Of a DNA stretch of 64,000 bases, positions 7,449 through 17,077 are shown in pieces; the first letter of the stretch is position 1, and each line of letters starts with the position of its first letter. The DNA is from Flammeovirga kamogawensis (GTDB taxonomy: Bacteria; Bacteroidota; Bacteroidia; Cytophagales; Flammeovirgaceae), in contig NZ_CP076128.1 in assembly GCF_018736065.1 (NCBI RefSeq), positions 2,418,001 through 2,482,000 on the forward strand. Direction: 5' to 3'. The position numbers and the translations under genes are program-made. Below the pieces are notes generated by a model. That model was not told the origin of the DNA. It searched no databases and saw only the letters and a program-made list of their open reading frames with translations.

Positions 7449-8429
7449 CTATGCCTTGTAGATTACTTTTTTAACTGCTTCTATAGTACGCTCTACATTA
7501 GGAAGAATTTCCTCTATTAATGTAGGTGCATATGGAAGTGGTAAATCTTTATTTGTAATTCTAACAACAGGAGAATCTAAATAATCAAATGCATGTAATT
7601 GTACTTGATGAGCAATCTCTGATGAGATAGACGCTAAAGGCCAAGCCTCTTCAACTACAACTAAACGGTTTGTTTTCTTTACTGACTTTAAGATACAATC
7701 TAAATCGATTGGTCTTACAGTACGTAAATCAATTACTTCACATTCTATACCTTCTTTTGCTAATGTTGCAGCAGCTTCATTTACTACTTTCATCATTTTA
7801 CCAAAAGAAACTAATGTAACGTCAGCACCTTCTCTTACAAGATCTGCAACACCGATTGGAATAACATACTCACTCTCTGGTACCTCACCCTTATCAGCAT
7901 ACATTACTTCAGATTCCATAAAGATAACAGGATCGTTATCTCTGATAGATGCTTTAAGTAAACCTTTTGCATCTTTAGGATTAGAAGGTACAACAACTTT
8001 TAAACCTGGAGTATTTGCATACCAGTTTTCAAAGTTTTGTGAGTGCTGAGCACCTAATTGTCCAGCGTTACCAGTTGGTCCACGGAATACCATTGGAGCA
8101 GAATATTGCCCACCTGACATTGAGTGAATTTTTGCTGCACTGTTAATTATTTGGTCAATTGCTACCAACGAGAAGTTGAATGTCATAAATTCAACAATTG
8201 GACGTGTACCGTTCATTGCTGCACCAACACCAATACCTGCAAAACCAAGTTCTGCGATAGGAGTATCAATAACTCTATCTGGACCAAATTCGTCCAACAT
8301 ACCTTGAGTTACTTTATATGCACCATTGTATTCGGCTACTTCCTCACCCATGATAAAGACATCTTTGTCACGACGCATTTCTTCTTGCATCGCCTCTCTA
8401 AGTGCCTCTCTGAATTGAATTTCTCTCAT
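7449..8429 (-). CDS. pdhB: pyruvate dehydrogenase E1 component, beta subunit
   Basis: The 326-residue protein shows the transketolase-like pyrimidine-binding fold of E1 beta: [17 protein letters not shown] at the N-terminus with the Glu that activates thiamine diphosphate, [17 protein letters not shown], and the C-terminal transketolase domain with [12 protein letters not shown] and the VVEEAWP block. Together with E1 alpha it decarboxylates pyruvate and loads acetyl groups onto E2. The alpha subunit and E2/E3 genes are not in the window, so the complex is encoded at scattered loci here. Branched-chain 2-oxoacid E1 beta is a close relative, but length and motifs favour the pyruvate enzyme. 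Confidence 0.92.
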   Translation of the reverse strand: MREIQFREALREAMQEEMRRDKDVFIMGEEVAEYNGAYKVTQGMLDEFGPDRVIDTPIAELGFAGIGVGAAMNGTRPIVEFMTFNFSLVAIDQIINSAAKIHSMSGGQYSAPMVFRGPTGNAGQLGAQHSQNFENWYANTPGLKVVVPSNPKDAKGLLKASIRDNDPVIFMESEVMYADKGEVPESEYVIPIGVADLVREGADVTLVSFGKMMKVVNEAAATLAKEGIECEVIDLRTVRPIDLDCILKSVKKTNRLVVVEEAWPLASISSEIAHQVQLHAFDYLDSPVVRITNKDLPLPYAPTLIEEILPNVERTIEAVKKVIYKA

Positions 8430-8507
8430 TACTTATTAAAAGTCTGGCTAATTATATCAGTATTTTCGTTTTCGGATGCCAAGATAGTAAGTTTTCGTCT
8501 ATTTTTT

Positions 8508-8563
8508 AAAGGTTCTCTTTATTAATTGCCACTAGATAGTTGATAATTAATAGAAGAACCTTT
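8508..8563. other. hairpin between the coiled-coil lipoprotein gene and pdhB
   Basis: AAAGGTTCT (8508-8516) pairs with AGAACCTTT (8555-8563), with an inner ATTAATT/AATTAAT pairing. No T-run follows on the minus strand, so it is not a classical terminator; it may be a leader structure of pdhB or protect the 3' end of the upstream transcript. Confidence 0.4.
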
Positions 8564-8596
8564 AGTAACCAATAGAATAGAGTATTTATTATAGTG

Positions 8597-9364
8597 TTAT
8601 TTTGTAATTTTTAGAACCTCTCCAAATTGAGATGGAATCCAATTAGATTTTAATTTATGCTTTTTCAACTCTATATCAACAGCTATTTTCAATGCATTAT
8701 AATTATTTTCTAAAAGTTGACTTTTCTTTTCTGCAGCGTTTTTTTGCATATCCACTCCTTTAATTGTGAACTCTAATTGTCCTTTATCATTTTGTAGTTG
8801 TTGAATTTGTAATTGCTGATTCACCGAACTGCTCTTTAATTTCTTTTTCTCTTGAACCAATTGATCTACCTGCTTCTTCAAGTTCATTTCATTTGCTTGA
8901 TAAGCTTTTATTTGACTCAAAGTAGTTGGATTTTTAGTTGCTGATGACTTTTTTAAATCATCTTTTAACTTCTTATTTTCAGTTAATGCTAAACTATACG
9001 CTCCTTTAATTTGGCTTAATTCAGTAGTAAGCTTACCAAGTAGCTGTCCATTAGAAGTCACATTACTTGTTGGCGTTGATGCTACAGGTGATGTCAAAGG
9101 AGTAGTAAGTGCCGTTGTTCCTATTGTGGGTACCGTAGAAACAGGGCTTGCTAAAGTTGACTGAACAGCAAGTAAATCATTCAGCTTCTTAAGAGAATCT
9201 AAGAGCTCTTTATTTTCAATAGACAATTCATCCATTCTATTTTGAGTAGATAATTTACTAAGAGCCATTAGATGAGATTCGTTTTCAACTTCTTTTTCCT
9301 CTTTATCTTTTGAACAAGAAAGTAATGAGATAAACAATGAGAGGGCAATAAAAATCTTTTTCAT
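8597..9364 (-). CDS. coiled-coil lipoprotein of unknown function
   Basis: The 255-residue product starts with a lipoprotein signal ending in LLSCSKDK, then an acidic segment, a Ser/Thr/Pro-rich linker at about residues 70-107 (SPVSTVPTIG and similar), and a long region rich in Lys, Gln, Leu and Asn that looks like coiled coil (about 108-235). I do not recognise a family. Such lipoproteins may act as periplasmic spacers or cell-envelope tethers, but this is a guess. It stands alone on the minus strand, and repeats of TTATAGACAAT lie in the 100 bp before it. Confidence 0.7.
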   Translation of the reverse strand: MKKIFIALSLFISLLSCSKDKEEKEVENESHLMALSKLSTQNRMDELSIENKELLDSLKKLNDLLAVQSTLASPVSTVPTIGTTALTTPLTSPVASTPTSNVTSNGQLLGKLTTELSQIKGAYSLALTENKKLKDDLKKSSATKNPTTLSQIKAYQANEMNLKKQVDQLVQEKKKLKSSSVNQQLQIQQLQNDKGQLEFTIKGVDMQKNAAEKKSQLLENNYNALKIAVDIELKKHKLKSNWIPSQFGEVLKITK

Positions 9365-9406
9365 AGGAAAATAATTATAAAATAAATAAAAATTGTTTGG
9401 GTGTCT

Positions 9407-9460
9407 TTATAGACAATACTTAAACAACTCTACTTACCTTATAGACAATTAGTTATTGTC
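9407..9460 (-). promoter_or_regulatory. repeats upstream of the coiled-coil lipoprotein gene
   Basis: TTATAGACAAT occurs at 9407-9417 and again at 9439-9449, offset 32 bp or about three helical turns. The second copy also forms an inverted repeat GACAAT-N5-ATTGTC (9444-9460). Located 43-96 bp before the start codon, it may be an operator. Confidence 0.35.
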
Positions 9461-9516
9461 AATAGACCTTAATAATGGAATAAGATTTAATCCAAAATAT
9501 AAAATTACATACAAAC

Positions 9517-9554
9517 AAAAAGACCCTTTCAGAATTAACTGAAAGGGTCTTTTT
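9517..9554 (-). terminator. terminator of the OmpA/TPR-like lipoprotein gene
   Basis: A 16-bp stem AAAAAGACCCTTTCAG with its complement around a 6-nt loop. It begins 21 bp after the minus-strand stop, and the stem ends in a U-run. Confidence 0.85.
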
Positions 9555-9575
9555 AAAGATTTATATATCTAAAAA

Positions 9576-11390
9576 CTACTTAGTAGCAGCTTTAAAATCT
9601 TCGTTATCCCATAAGCTGAAGAACTCAAGGTCCTGAGCAGCTTTAGTTTTCAAATCACCAGAAGCTTTGATTTCTTTGATAGCATCATCAGCTTTTGATT
9701 GTCTAGCAGCAACGATAGCAGCACCGTAGTGAGCCCATTCGTTATCTTTAGCATTGATAGACTCAGAGAAAGCTGAAGAAGCTTGAGAGTAATCAGATGC
9801 ACCAGACTTAGAAGCTTGTAATAGGTAAGCTAAACCTTTGTTGTAAAGAACATCAGAATCGTCTCCAGCAGAAGATAAGTACTGAATAGCACCATCGTAA
9901 TCGCCTTCTCCGATTGCAACATATCCTTTAACAGCGTTAACTGTTGCAGCTACTTGAGGGTTGCTAGAAGCAGCAGCCTTTTCAATGTCAGCTTGAGCAC
10001 CAGCAACATCACCTTTTAATAACTTAGCACCTGCAAGGTTAGCATAAGCTTCAGGAAGACTTTCTGACTTAGCAGCAGTCTCAAAGTGAGGAATTGCTTT
10101 TTCAACTAATGCCATAGCAGCATCTGCATCTTTAGCTTCTTTTGCTTGAGCAAAGAAAGTTGCACCTAAGTTGTTGTGAGCAATTGCACTGTCGTCTTTA
10201 CGTACAGCAGCTTCGTAAATTTTTACTTTTGCGTCTAAATCCGAAGATAAGTTCGCAGCGTAAAGTAACTCAGGAGTAGTTAATGAGTCTAAGCCCATTT
10301 GACCTTCAGAGATACTTGCAGCACGAGACTGAATCTCAGCATCAGTAAGCTTATCTTTGATCTGTAAGATCTCAGATTTAGCATTACGTAATGGTGGATA
10401 TACGTAACGGAATAATTTTTTGTAAGAAGCAAGAGACTGTAATTTCAATTGCTTAGATACGAAATCACCAGAACCGTTTACTACTGAAAGAACTTCGTCT
10501 TTTTCAGCATCTGTAAATTTATCTGAATCTTTCAAGATTGCTTTGAATGCAGTCCAGTTTTCAACAACTGGCTTAGTTACAAATTGAGGAGCATCTTCCT
10601 CAGCAACCTTATATTTTTTCATTAACGATGAGTAGTAAGCTTGAACCGCCTCAGGACGTTTGTTCGCTAACTTTGTATTCGCTTCAGTAGAACCCTCTGG
10701 AGAGTGAGAACCTGTAATAGTTACAGTTCTTGTTGGGTTAGCAGCAGATACGTAGTTTGTTAACTCTTTACCTTCTGCACCACGCTTCTCAGAAGAACGT
10801 AATACTGATGAACCTTGCATAAAGAAGAAATCTACGTTAGTAGGGATATATTCTTCTGCATTGTTGTAACCGTGATCTGCATAGTTAGCAATGAATGTAG
10901 GTTGTACATTCTCCACAGTAGTAATAACACCTTGACCTTGGCCATTAGGCATTGCAGCGAAAGCACCATCGTTACTTTCTTTTACTTTTTCATTTTTTAC
11001 TTTAGTCGCACGACCTAAGTATTCTAATTGTCCTCTTTTGAACTTATCCTCATAAGCAAAAGCCATGTGCTCGCTTAATGCAGGAGTAGCTTCAGGAGCA
11101 TCTGCATAATCGTCTCCGTTGAAACTTACCACACCAACTTCGATAGGCTCAGCATCGTTAGGGTTGTATTGTACTACAACGTCATACGTGTAACCTTTCT
11201 TTAATAGTTTAGGAGGTAACTTAGTTTCAATATCAAAAACTACAGAGTCACCGTGTAATTCAAGCGGTGAAGGATTTATTGTCATTCCTTGTTCCTCTGC
11301 CATCTTGTTTACATCCACATTCGAACAGTTTGTGAAAAACAAGGTGCCTGCAGCAAGAACTGTAGACAATGCACTAGTGTATTTGTTCAT
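9576..11390 (-). CDS. lipoprotein with OmpA-like segment and TPR repeats
   Basis: The ATG at 11388-11390 is preferred to one three codons upstream because it gives a clean lipoprotein signal ending in LFFTNCSN; GGATG lies at ribosome-binding distance. The 604-residue product has an N-terminal region of unknown fold, a middle part with TVTITGSHSPEGSTEAN resembling the OmpA-family peptidoglycan-binding pattern (TGHTD..GS...N..LS..RA), and a C-terminal half (about 370-590) of TPR-like helices with motifs such as AIAHNNLGATFFAQA and AYANLAGAKLLKGD. It is probably an abundant outer-membrane-linked scaffold; the function is unknown. A -7-like TATCTTTG lies at 11556-11563. Confidence 0.75.
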   Translation of the reverse strand: MNKYTSALSTVLAAGTLFFTNCSNVDVNKMAEEQGMTINPSPLELHGDSVVFDIETKLPPKLLKKGYTYDVVVQYNPNDAEPIEVGVVSFNGDDYADAPEATPALSEHMAFAYEDKFKRGQLEYLGRATKVKNEKVKESNDGAFAAMPNGQGQGVITTVENVQPTFIANYADHGYNNAEEYIPTNVDFFFMQGSSVLRSSEKRGAEGKELTNYVSAANPTRTVTITGSHSPEGSTEANTKLANKRPEAVQAYYSSLMKKYKVAEEDAPQFVTKPVVENWTAFKAILKDSDKFTDAEKDEVLSVVNGSGDFVSKQLKLQSLASYKKLFRYVYPPLRNAKSEILQIKDKLTDAEIQSRAASISEGQMGLDSLTTPELLYAANLSSDLDAKVKIYEAAVRKDDSAIAHNNLGATFFAQAKEAKDADAAMALVEKAIPHFETAAKSESLPEAYANLAGAKLLKGDVAGAQADIEKAAASSNPQVAATVNAVKGYVAIGEGDYDGAIQYLSSAGDDSDVLYNKGLAYLLQASKSGASDYSQASSAFSESINAKDNEWAHYGAAIVAARQSKADDAIKEIKASGDLKTKAAQDLEFFSLWDNEDFKAATK

Positions 11391-11555
11391 AATCGTCATC
11401 CAAAATTTATTCTATTCCTAGAAATCGCAATTTACCTGTCAATTGCCAAAATTCATCTTTACAGTACAAATCTTAACTTTTTTTAGAACTTTTAATTAAA
11501 AAAAAGAATAGATTGATATAATTTTAGCATTTTAGTCAGCTGAAATTTCAGTTTG

Positions 11556-11563
11556 CAAAGATA
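11556..11563 (-). promoter_or_regulatory. -7-like promoter element, minus strand
   Basis: TATCTTTG on the minus strand matches TAnnTTTG and is identical to the cco element. It lies 166 bp before the lipoprotein start, which would imply a long leader. No -33 box is evident. Confidence 0.3.
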
Positions 11564-11631
11564 TACTATTCATAATTAGGTAAGTGTAAGGCATTATCAT
11601 TATTTTAAAACATTAACAAATTATAATAAAT

Positions 11632-11859
11632 ATGAATACCCTTTTATTTCAAAAATTCATTGAGAAGCAAGCATTTGGAGTTTGTAGTAAGCTTGGAAAA
11701 AAGCTTAATATTGCCTCAAACAGTATTCGATTATACTTTATCTATGCTTCCTTATTCACTTTTGGTTCACCTATAATTTTATACTTTTCTTTACACTTTT
11801 TTATCAATATTAGAAAGTACATCAGACAATCTCAAAATGTTAGAGAAAAGCTTTTTTAA
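11632..11859 (+). CDS. PspC-domain small membrane protein
   Basis: This 75-residue protein has the PspC-domain pattern: FGVCSKLGKKLNIASNSIRL followed by two closely spaced hydrophobic segments and a basic end. In the family PspC takes part in the phage-shock/envelope-stress response at the inner membrane, but stand-alone short versions in Bacteroidota have no proven role. It starts 240 bp from the divergent lipoprotein gene. Its stop overlaps the stop of the convergent glycosyltransferase gene by 3 bp, so there is no room for a terminator between them and the two mRNAs will be complementary at their 3' ends. Confidence 0.75.
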   Translation: MNTLLFQKFIEKQAFGVCSKLGKKLNIASNSIRLYFIYASLFTFGSPIILYFSLHFFINIRKYIRQSQNVREKLF

Positions 11860-12896
11860 CTCCATTCTTTGAGGTGGTCAAATGTTGTATGTTTCTTTAG
11901 AAAGTATTCTTTCACAATCATGTGGTCATATACTACTTTAAAATCAATACGTTTTACTTTCACTTTCTTTCTCTGTTTTATTAAGTAGGGTAAAGTGAGG
12001 TAGAAATCCCTATGTGCTTTTAAAATACTCCAAAAGTTTGCCAATTCCATTCTTAATAAGAATCGAATTCCAGCTACACCATCTAATATCATTCTAAAAA
12101 AAAGAACCGATAACAATTTAGAAGCTGGTAAATTCTTAAAGAGTAAAAATAAGCCATTTCGAAAGTTGAGGTAGGTCTTTTTAGGGTTTTCTCTACTTAA
12201 CGTTCCTCCCCCAACATGATAAACTTCTGATGAACAGACTGCCTTAATTTTATGACCAGCACTTTTTAACCTCCAACAAAGGTCTATTTCTTCCATATGA
12301 GCAAAAAACTTATCATCTAAGCCTTCAAACTCATGGTATAAATCTGCTCTTATAAATAAGCAGGCTCCCGTAGCCCAAAAAATATCAATTGTAGTATCGT
12401 ATTGCCCTTTATCTTCTTCTAATGTATGCATTATACGTCCTCGGCAGAACGGATAACCCATATAATCCATGAATCCGCCAGCAGCACCAGCGTGTTCAAA
12501 ATATTTTTTATCAGAGAAAAGTTTGATTTTTGGCTGGCAAGCGGCAACTTCAGGAGAAGTCTCCATCAATTCTAATAATGGTGTCAACCAGCCTTCTGGC
12601 ACTTCAATATCAGAATTTAAAAGCACATAATATTTTGCTTTAATTTGATCAAGAGCTTTATTATAACCTCCTGTAAACCCGTAGTTTTTATCAAGAACAA
12701 TAGTACGTACAGTAGGATGATTATCTTTTAACCAAATTAATGAATCATCTGTTGATCCGTTATCAGCAATAATAACTTCTGCACCATCACTATTATTCAA
12801 TACTGATGGTAAAAATTCTTTTAAAAACTTTTTACCATTAAAATTGAGTATAACAACAGCTACTTCATTATAAGGTAATTTTTTTGTTGGCTCCAT
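11856..12896 (-). CDS. family 2 glycosyltransferase
   Basis: From MEPTKKL (ATG at 12894-12896, chosen over an upstream start) the protein has 346 residues. It begins with VVILNFNGKKFLKEFLPSVL and shows the GT-A pattern VIIADNGSTDDS, LNSDIEVPEGW (metal-binding DxE variant) and ATGACLFIRADLY, then EEIDLCWRLKSAGHKI, typical of GT2 enzymes of the rhamnosyltransferase type. A C-terminal hydrophobic stretch may associate with the membrane. It probably adds a sugar to a cell-surface polysaccharide or lipid; donor and acceptor cannot be inferred. It follows ybaB on the same strand behind a strong terminator, so it may have its own promoter. Confidence 0.9.
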   Translation of the reverse strand: MEPTKKLPYNEVAVVILNFNGKKFLKEFLPSVLNNSDGAEVIIADNGSTDDSLIWLKDNHPTVRTIVLDKNYGFTGGYNKALDQIKAKYYVLLNSDIEVPEGWLTPLLELMETSPEVAACQPKIKLFSDKKYFEHAGAAGGFMDYMGYPFCRGRIMHTLEEDKGQYDTTIDIFWATGACLFIRADLYHEFEGLDDKFFAHMEEIDLCWRLKSAGHKIKAVCSSEVYHVGGGTLSRENPKKTYLNFRNGLFLLFKNLPASKLLSVLFFRMILDGVAGIRFLLRMELANFWSILKAHRDFYLTLPYLIKQRKKVKVKRIDFKVVYDHMIVKEYFLKKHTTFDHLKEWS

Positions 12897-12941
12897 ATAT
12901 GTCAACAAACTTGTCTGATAGTTTATTTGTCTTAAAAAAAG

Positions 12942-12969
12942 AAATTGACAAGGCGAACCTTGTCAATTT
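12942..12969 (-). terminator. terminator after ybaB with a TTCG loop
   Basis: A perfect 12-bp stem (12942-12953 and 12958-12969) closes a TTCG tetraloop as read on the minus strand, and a run of seven T follows one base later. It starts 3 bp after the ybaB stop. Confidence 0.88.
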
Positions 12970-12971
12970 AT

Positions 12972-13301
12972 CTAGCCCATATTTCCAAAATCCATTCCTG
13001 GAATATTTGGCATCATTCCCTTAGTTGTTTTCATAAGGCGTTCTTGTCCTTTCTGATCAGCCTCGGCAATTGCTTTATTAACAGCTGCGATAACTAGATC
13101 TTGTAACATTTCACGATCTTCTTCTTTACATAATAAAGGATCGATTTCAAGCTTTATAACTTGTTTTTTTGCGTTTGCTGTTGCACGAACCATTCCTCCA
13201 CCAGCATCTGCTTCTGCTACTACATTCACTAACTCTTCTTGTGCCAGTTTTAATTTTTCTTGAACATCTTTAAGCTGTCCAAACATATTGCTAAAATCCA
13301 T
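12972..13301 (-). CDS. ybaB: YbaB/EbfC-family nucleoid-associated protein
   Basis: The start MDFSNMFGQLKDVQEKL (ATG at 13299-13301) gives 109 residues, the usual family length; the longer open frame adds 15 residues with no family match. The protein shows the helix rich in Gln/Glu/Lys followed by the conserved strand VRATANAKKQVIKLEIDP and an acidic stretch, as in YbaB/EbfC, then a Gly/Met-rich C-terminus. In the family it binds DNA as a dimer and may act in nucleoid structure or recombination. It lies downstream of clpX with a hairpin between them. Confidence 0.92.
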   Translation of the reverse strand: MDFSNMFGQLKDVQEKLKLAQEELVNVVAEADAGGGMVRATANAKKQVIKLEIDPLLCKEEDREMLQDLVIAAVNKAIAEADQKGQERLMKTTKGMMPNIPGMDFGNMG

Positions 13302-13337
13302 AATATATCGATTATATGTGAGGTTAAATATAAACAC

Positions 13338-13373
13338 AAACAGCAAAGCACTCTAAGAGTGTCTTTGCTGTTT
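13338..13373 (-). terminator. terminator-like hairpin after clpX
   Basis: AAACAGCAAAG pairs with CTTTGCTGTTT, with a second inner CACTC/GAGTG stem, a one-base bulge and a 3-nt loop. The following T-run is broken, so termination may be partial and ybaB may be reached by readthrough. Confidence 0.65.
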
Positions 13374-13408
13374 GCTATTTTATAAAATAAATGGTGATGT
13401 AGAACTTC

Positions 13409-14644
13409 TTAAGCTACTCTTAAGTTTTTTGCATGAGAAGAGCTTTCAAATTTCAATGAGGCATATTCTCTATCTACAACAAATTTATCAATTTTCTCTT
13501 CTTTTGATGGGATTTCGTACATTGCATCAAGCATAATTGCTTCTAAAATACTACGTAACCCTCTTGCTCCTAGATCGTATTCCATTGCTTTATCAACAAT
13601 GTAATCTAATGCATCATCTGTAATTTCTAACTCGATATCCTCCATTGCAAACAATTTTTGATATTGTTTAGTTAATGCGTTCTTCGGTTCTGTTAGAATA
13701 TTTCTTAGAGCATCCTTATCTAGAGGCTTTAAGTAAGTAACTAAAGGCAAACGACCAATAAGTTCTGGTATAATTCCAAAACGCTTTAAATCTTGTGCTG
13801 TTACAAACTCTAATAATTCTTCTTTATCTAATACTGGCTGGTCTTCTTTCTCTCCTGCAAATCCAATAGGACGTGTATTTAATCTAGAAGCGATCATATC
13901 TGCAATTCCTGCAAATGCACCACCACAGATAAACAAGATGTTTTCTGTATTTACTGAAATCAATTTTTGCTCTGGGTGTTTACGACCTCCTTGTGGTGGA
14001 ACGTTAACAATAGAACCTTCTAATAATTTCAATAAAGCTTGCTGTACACCTTCTCCACTTACATCACGAGTGATAGATGGATTATCAGATTTACGAGCAA
14101 TTTTATCAATTTCATCAATATAAACAATACCACGTTCTGCTTGCTCAACGTTATAGTCTGCAGCTTGTAATAAACGTGTTAAGATTGTCTCTACATCTTC
14201 ACCAACATACCCTGCCTCTGTAATTACAGTTGCATCTGCTATACAGAATGGTACTTGTAATGCTTTTGCTAATGTTTTAGCCAATAAAGTTTTACCAGTA
14301 CCTGTATTTCCAGTCATGATAATATTTGATTTTTCAATCACGATATCATCAGGATCTGATTTTTGATTCAGACGTTTATAGTGGTTATATACAGCTACAG
14401 ATAATACTCTTTTTGCTTTATCTTGACCAATAATATATTCATCAAGATGTTTTTTCATTTCTGCAGGTGTTTTCAGAGCAAATTCAGACGACTCCTCATC
14501 TTTTTTACGAGGTTTTCTTTCCTCCATTAAGATTTGGTGTACTTGCTCAATACAGTTATTACATATTTGGGCGTTTTGGCCTGAAACCATTAATTCAACC
14601 GTGTCTTTCGGTGCGCCACAAAATGAACAGAAATTACCTTTCAT
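13409..14644 (-). CDS. clpX: ATP-dependent Clp protease ATP-binding subunit ClpX
   Basis: The 411-residue protein has the N-terminal C4 zinc finger (CSFCGAP and CNNCIEQ), then the AAA+ core: Walker [15 protein letters not shown], Walker [14 protein letters not shown], and the ClpX pore motif region with [14 protein letters not shown] and the RxGAR-like end [11 protein letters not shown]. It unfolds tagged proteins and feeds them to ClpP. Length and motifs are normal. It lies downstream of clpP on the same strand across 264 bp that contain two hairpins, so the pair may not be one simple transcript. Confidence 0.97.
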   Translation of the reverse strand: MKGNFCSFCGAPKDTVELMVSGQNAQICNNCIEQVHQILMEERKPRKKDEESSEFALKTPAEMKKHLDEYIIGQDKAKRVLSVAVYNHYKRLNQKSDPDDIVIEKSNIIMTGNTGTGKTLLAKTLAKALQVPFCIADATVITEAGYVGEDVETILTRLLQAADYNVEQAERGIVYIDEIDKIARKSDNPSITRDVSGEGVQQALLKLLEGSIVNVPPQGGRKHPEQKLISVNTENILFICGGAFAGIADMIASRLNTRPIGFAGEKEDQPVLDKEELLEFVTAQDLKRFGIIPELIGRLPLVTYLKPLDKDALRNILTEPKNALTKQYQKLFAMEDIELEITDDALDYIVDKAMEYDLGARGLRSILEAIMLDAMYEIPSKEEKIDKFVVDREYASLKFESSSHAKNLRVA

Positions 14645-14739
14645 TTATTCTCTCCTTGCCTTTTCTCTCCTAAATGATGAAGAGATCCCTTCTCTTCACA
14701 GAAACATCTTAATAATCAAGATGTTTATTCATATAATTA

Positions 14740-14811
14740 AAGTGCAAGTTACATATTTAATTGCACTTTTATACAATGAGTAAGAGGGAAATGTACAAAC
14801 ACTTCCCTCTT
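14740..14811 (-). terminator. two hairpins between clpP and clpX
   Basis: AAAGTGCAA pairs with TTGCACTTT (about 14740-14770), and AAGAGGGAA (14782-14790) pairs with TTCCCTCTT (14803-14811). The T-runs are weak, so the pair may attenuate rather than fully stop clpP transcription before clpX. Confidence 0.5.
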
Positions 14812-14908
14812 CTAATTATTCATTCACACTATTTGTAAAATTTTAATTTATGATAAGCTTGAATTGTTACCATATAAAAGTTGATACAAACAGAATAATG
14901 ATTATTTA

Positions 14909-15589
14909 TTACTTATCACCAGGGTTTCTAGTCAATACCTCATCGATTAGACCGTATTCCTTAGCAGCTTGAGCACGCATCCAGTAATCACGATCAGAAT
15001 CTTGCCATACTTTATCATAAGGCTGACCTGAATGTTTTGCTAGAATCTCATACAATTCTTTCTTTAATTTTTGAATCTCACGAGCTGTGATTTCAATATC
15101 TGAAGCTTGACCTTGTGCACCTCCTAATGGTTGGTGGATCATGATTCTTGAATGTGGAAGAGCAGCTCTTTTACCTTCAGCACCACCAGCTAATAATACA
15201 GCACCCATAGATGCAGCTAGACCAGTACAGATTGTTGCTACGTCTGGACGTACATATTGCATAGTGTCATACATTCCTAAACCTGCATATACAGAACCAC
15301 CTGGGCTATTAATGTACATCAAGATATCTTTCTTAGCATCAAGAGATTCTAAAAATAGTAATTGAGCAATCACAATATTTGAAATATTATCATCTACCTG
15401 AGTACCCATAAAAATGATTCGGTCAGCAATTAAACGAGAGAACACATCAATTTCTGCAAATCGACGATCACGCTCTTCAATTACTGTACGTGTCATGTTT
15501 TCAAAATTACCAATATAACTATCCATGTGAAGGCTTGAGATGCCTTGGTCTTTCATGGCAAATTTCTTGAATTCGTTCTTAAAGTCCAT
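14909..15589 (-). CDS. clpP: ATP-dependent Clp protease proteolytic subunit
   Basis: The 226-residue protein has the serine protease triad of the ClpP family: Ser in [12 protein letters not shown] near residue 125, His in [10 protein letters not shown] near residue 150, and Asp near residue 199 in [21 protein letters not shown] forms the substrate-binding strand. It assembles as a tetradecamer and degrades proteins delivered by ClpX. It has an extended N-terminal segment before the usual mature start, which may be removed by self-processing. It is the first gene of the clpP-clpX-ybaB series; trigger factor, often before clpP elsewhere, is absent. Confidence 0.96.
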   Translation of the reverse strand: MDFKNEFKKFAMKDQGISSLHMDSYIGNFENMTRTVIEERDRRFAEIDVFSRLIADRIIFMGTQVDDNISNIVIAQLLFLESLDAKKDILMYINSPGGSVYAGLGMYDTMQYVRPDVATICTGLAASMGAVLLAGGAEGKRAALPHSRIMIHQPLGGAQGQASDIEITAREIQKLKKELYEILAKHSGQPYDKVWQDSDRDYWMRAQAAKEYGLIDEVLTRNPGDK

Positions 15590-15756
15590 ATATTAAAATT
15601 TTATGAGTTATCGCTTATTAGTATCGATTTTCTAATAAAAAAAGTTCTATCAGAGGGATTTTTAATGCTTCCCTATACAAATATAAAATAATACCGTTAC
15701 GAGAGAAGAAAAATCTTTACTGATTACCGTTTTTTTTGAAGTTTTTTCGAAAAAAT

Positions 15757-16893
15757 TTACCTTCTGCCGAAAGCTCTTCCTACTTTAATTGATAAACTCA
15801 CAAAAATTATCTTTGCATTTCCGTTCCTTTCAATAAAATAATAAGCGTCGTTAAAACTGTTCACAAGTACCGGAAGGTTTGAATCTGTTAATACGGAAGA
15901 AAAGTTTTTAGCAAATTCATGAGCTTCTTGATCAAGTCTTACAACTGCATCCGCCTCATTCTTAATAAGCATTGCTTCTCTAAATAAGGTAAGACCAAAT
16001 TTAAAAAAGTTCTTCTGCCCCTCTTTTCCTAATTTATTAAACTCTTCAGACCACTTTGTGATAATTTCAGTATAGCTTGCCTTAAAACAAGATCTCATCC
16101 AAGACTTAAATAATTGTTCACTTTGATCTGGAACATCTGAAGCTATTCGTAATGCTTCTCGAATGTTACCATCAGAAAGGAATGCAACTCTCTTTGCCTT
16201 TTCTAGCTCCATATTTTGCTTTACCAAAAATGAGGTCAAATCTTCATCACTTGGAGTTGGAACATATACTTTTTGTGTTCTTGATAAAATAGTTGCAATT
16301 AATTTCTCTGCATCATTAGTTACCATAAAAAACAAAGTCTTTTCTGGTGGTTCTTCTAGGATCTTTAATACTGCATTAGCTGCTGGTGCTTGCATTAATT
16401 CAGGCATCCAAATCAATACAATTTTATATCCTCCTTGATGTGCTTTGACAGATAGTGCTTTTATAATCTCTCTACTTTCTTGACGAGTAATTATAGCCTG
16501 TTTGTTTTCTCCACCGATATGTTCTACCCAGTCAGCTACATTTTTATAAAGTCCATTTTCCTCGTTAATAAACGACCTCCAATCTGGTAAAAACTTTTCT
16601 GTTGTAGCTTGATCTCTTTTTGTCACTTTCTTAGTTACTGCGGTTGGCAATACAAAGTGAAGGTCTGGATACATTAATTTTGCTGCATTTCTACATGATC
16701 TACATGTACCACAAGCATCTTCAGGAGTAGGATTCTCACAATTTAAATAAGTAGCATAAGCAAGTGCTACACCTAATTGAGCTCCTCCTTCTTTACCTAT
16801 AAATAATTGAGCATGAGCAATCTTGTTTTGCTGTGCAACTTGGATCAATAATTTTTTAACGTCTGACGCTCCGGGTACTTGTGCAAAAAGCAT
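15757..16893 (-). CDS. holB: DNA polymerase III delta' subunit (clamp loader)
   Basis: The 378-residue protein has the delta'/DnaX-like fold: AHAQLFIGKEGGAQLGVALAY at the P-loop position, where the usual GKT is lost (as in delta', which does not hydrolyse ATP), and a zinc-binding cluster with CENPTP and ACGTCRSC. LKILEEPPEKTLFFM is the conserved motif around the sensor region. Delta' is a rigid part of the clamp loader that opens the sliding clamp. The end basic stretch KVGRAFGRR is near the C-terminus. A gene for the small lipoprotein at 17078 lies upstream on the same strand. Confidence 0.88.
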   Translation of the reverse strand: MLFAQVPGASDVKKLLIQVAQQNKIAHAQLFIGKEGGAQLGVALAYATYLNCENPTPEDACGTCRSCRNAAKLMYPDLHFVLPTAVTKKVTKRDQATTEKFLPDWRSFINEENGLYKNVADWVEHIGGENKQAIITRQESREIIKALSVKAHQGGYKIVLIWMPELMQAPAANAVLKILEEPPEKTLFFMVTNDAEKLIATILSRTQKVYVPTPSDEDLTSFLVKQNMELEKAKRVAFLSDGNIREALRIASDVPDQSEQLFKSWMRSCFKASYTEIITKWSEEFNKLGKEGQKNFFKFGLTLFREAMLIKNEADAVVRLDQEAHEFAKNFSSVLTDSNLPVLVNSFNDAYYFIERNGNAKIIFVSLSIKVGRAFGRR

Positions 16894-17036
16894 GAAATTC
16901 GGTTTAATTAAAACTTAGACAAAGTTCGATGAATCATTGATTTTTACAAGTATTTCTATCTTTATTTAATCAGTAATTTATTCTAAAGATTATTCACTAT
17001 TCTTTTGTTCTTACATTAAAAACATATCATAAAAAA

Positions 17037-17066
17037 AACGTACTCCTTATTTATAAAGAGTACGTT
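17037..17066 (-). terminator. terminator of the small lipoprotein gene
   Basis: AACGTACTC (17037-17045) pairs with GAGTACGTT (17058-17066). On the minus strand a long T-run (17038 down to 17031) follows. It is 12 bp after the stop of the 44-residue lipoprotein. Confidence 0.8.
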
Positions 17067-17077
17067 CATGGTATATC

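Noticed and set aside
8124-8525. Plus-strand frame of 133 codons opposite pdhB
   Set aside because: It is antisense to a highly conserved gene and Cys-rich in a way typical of shadow frames.
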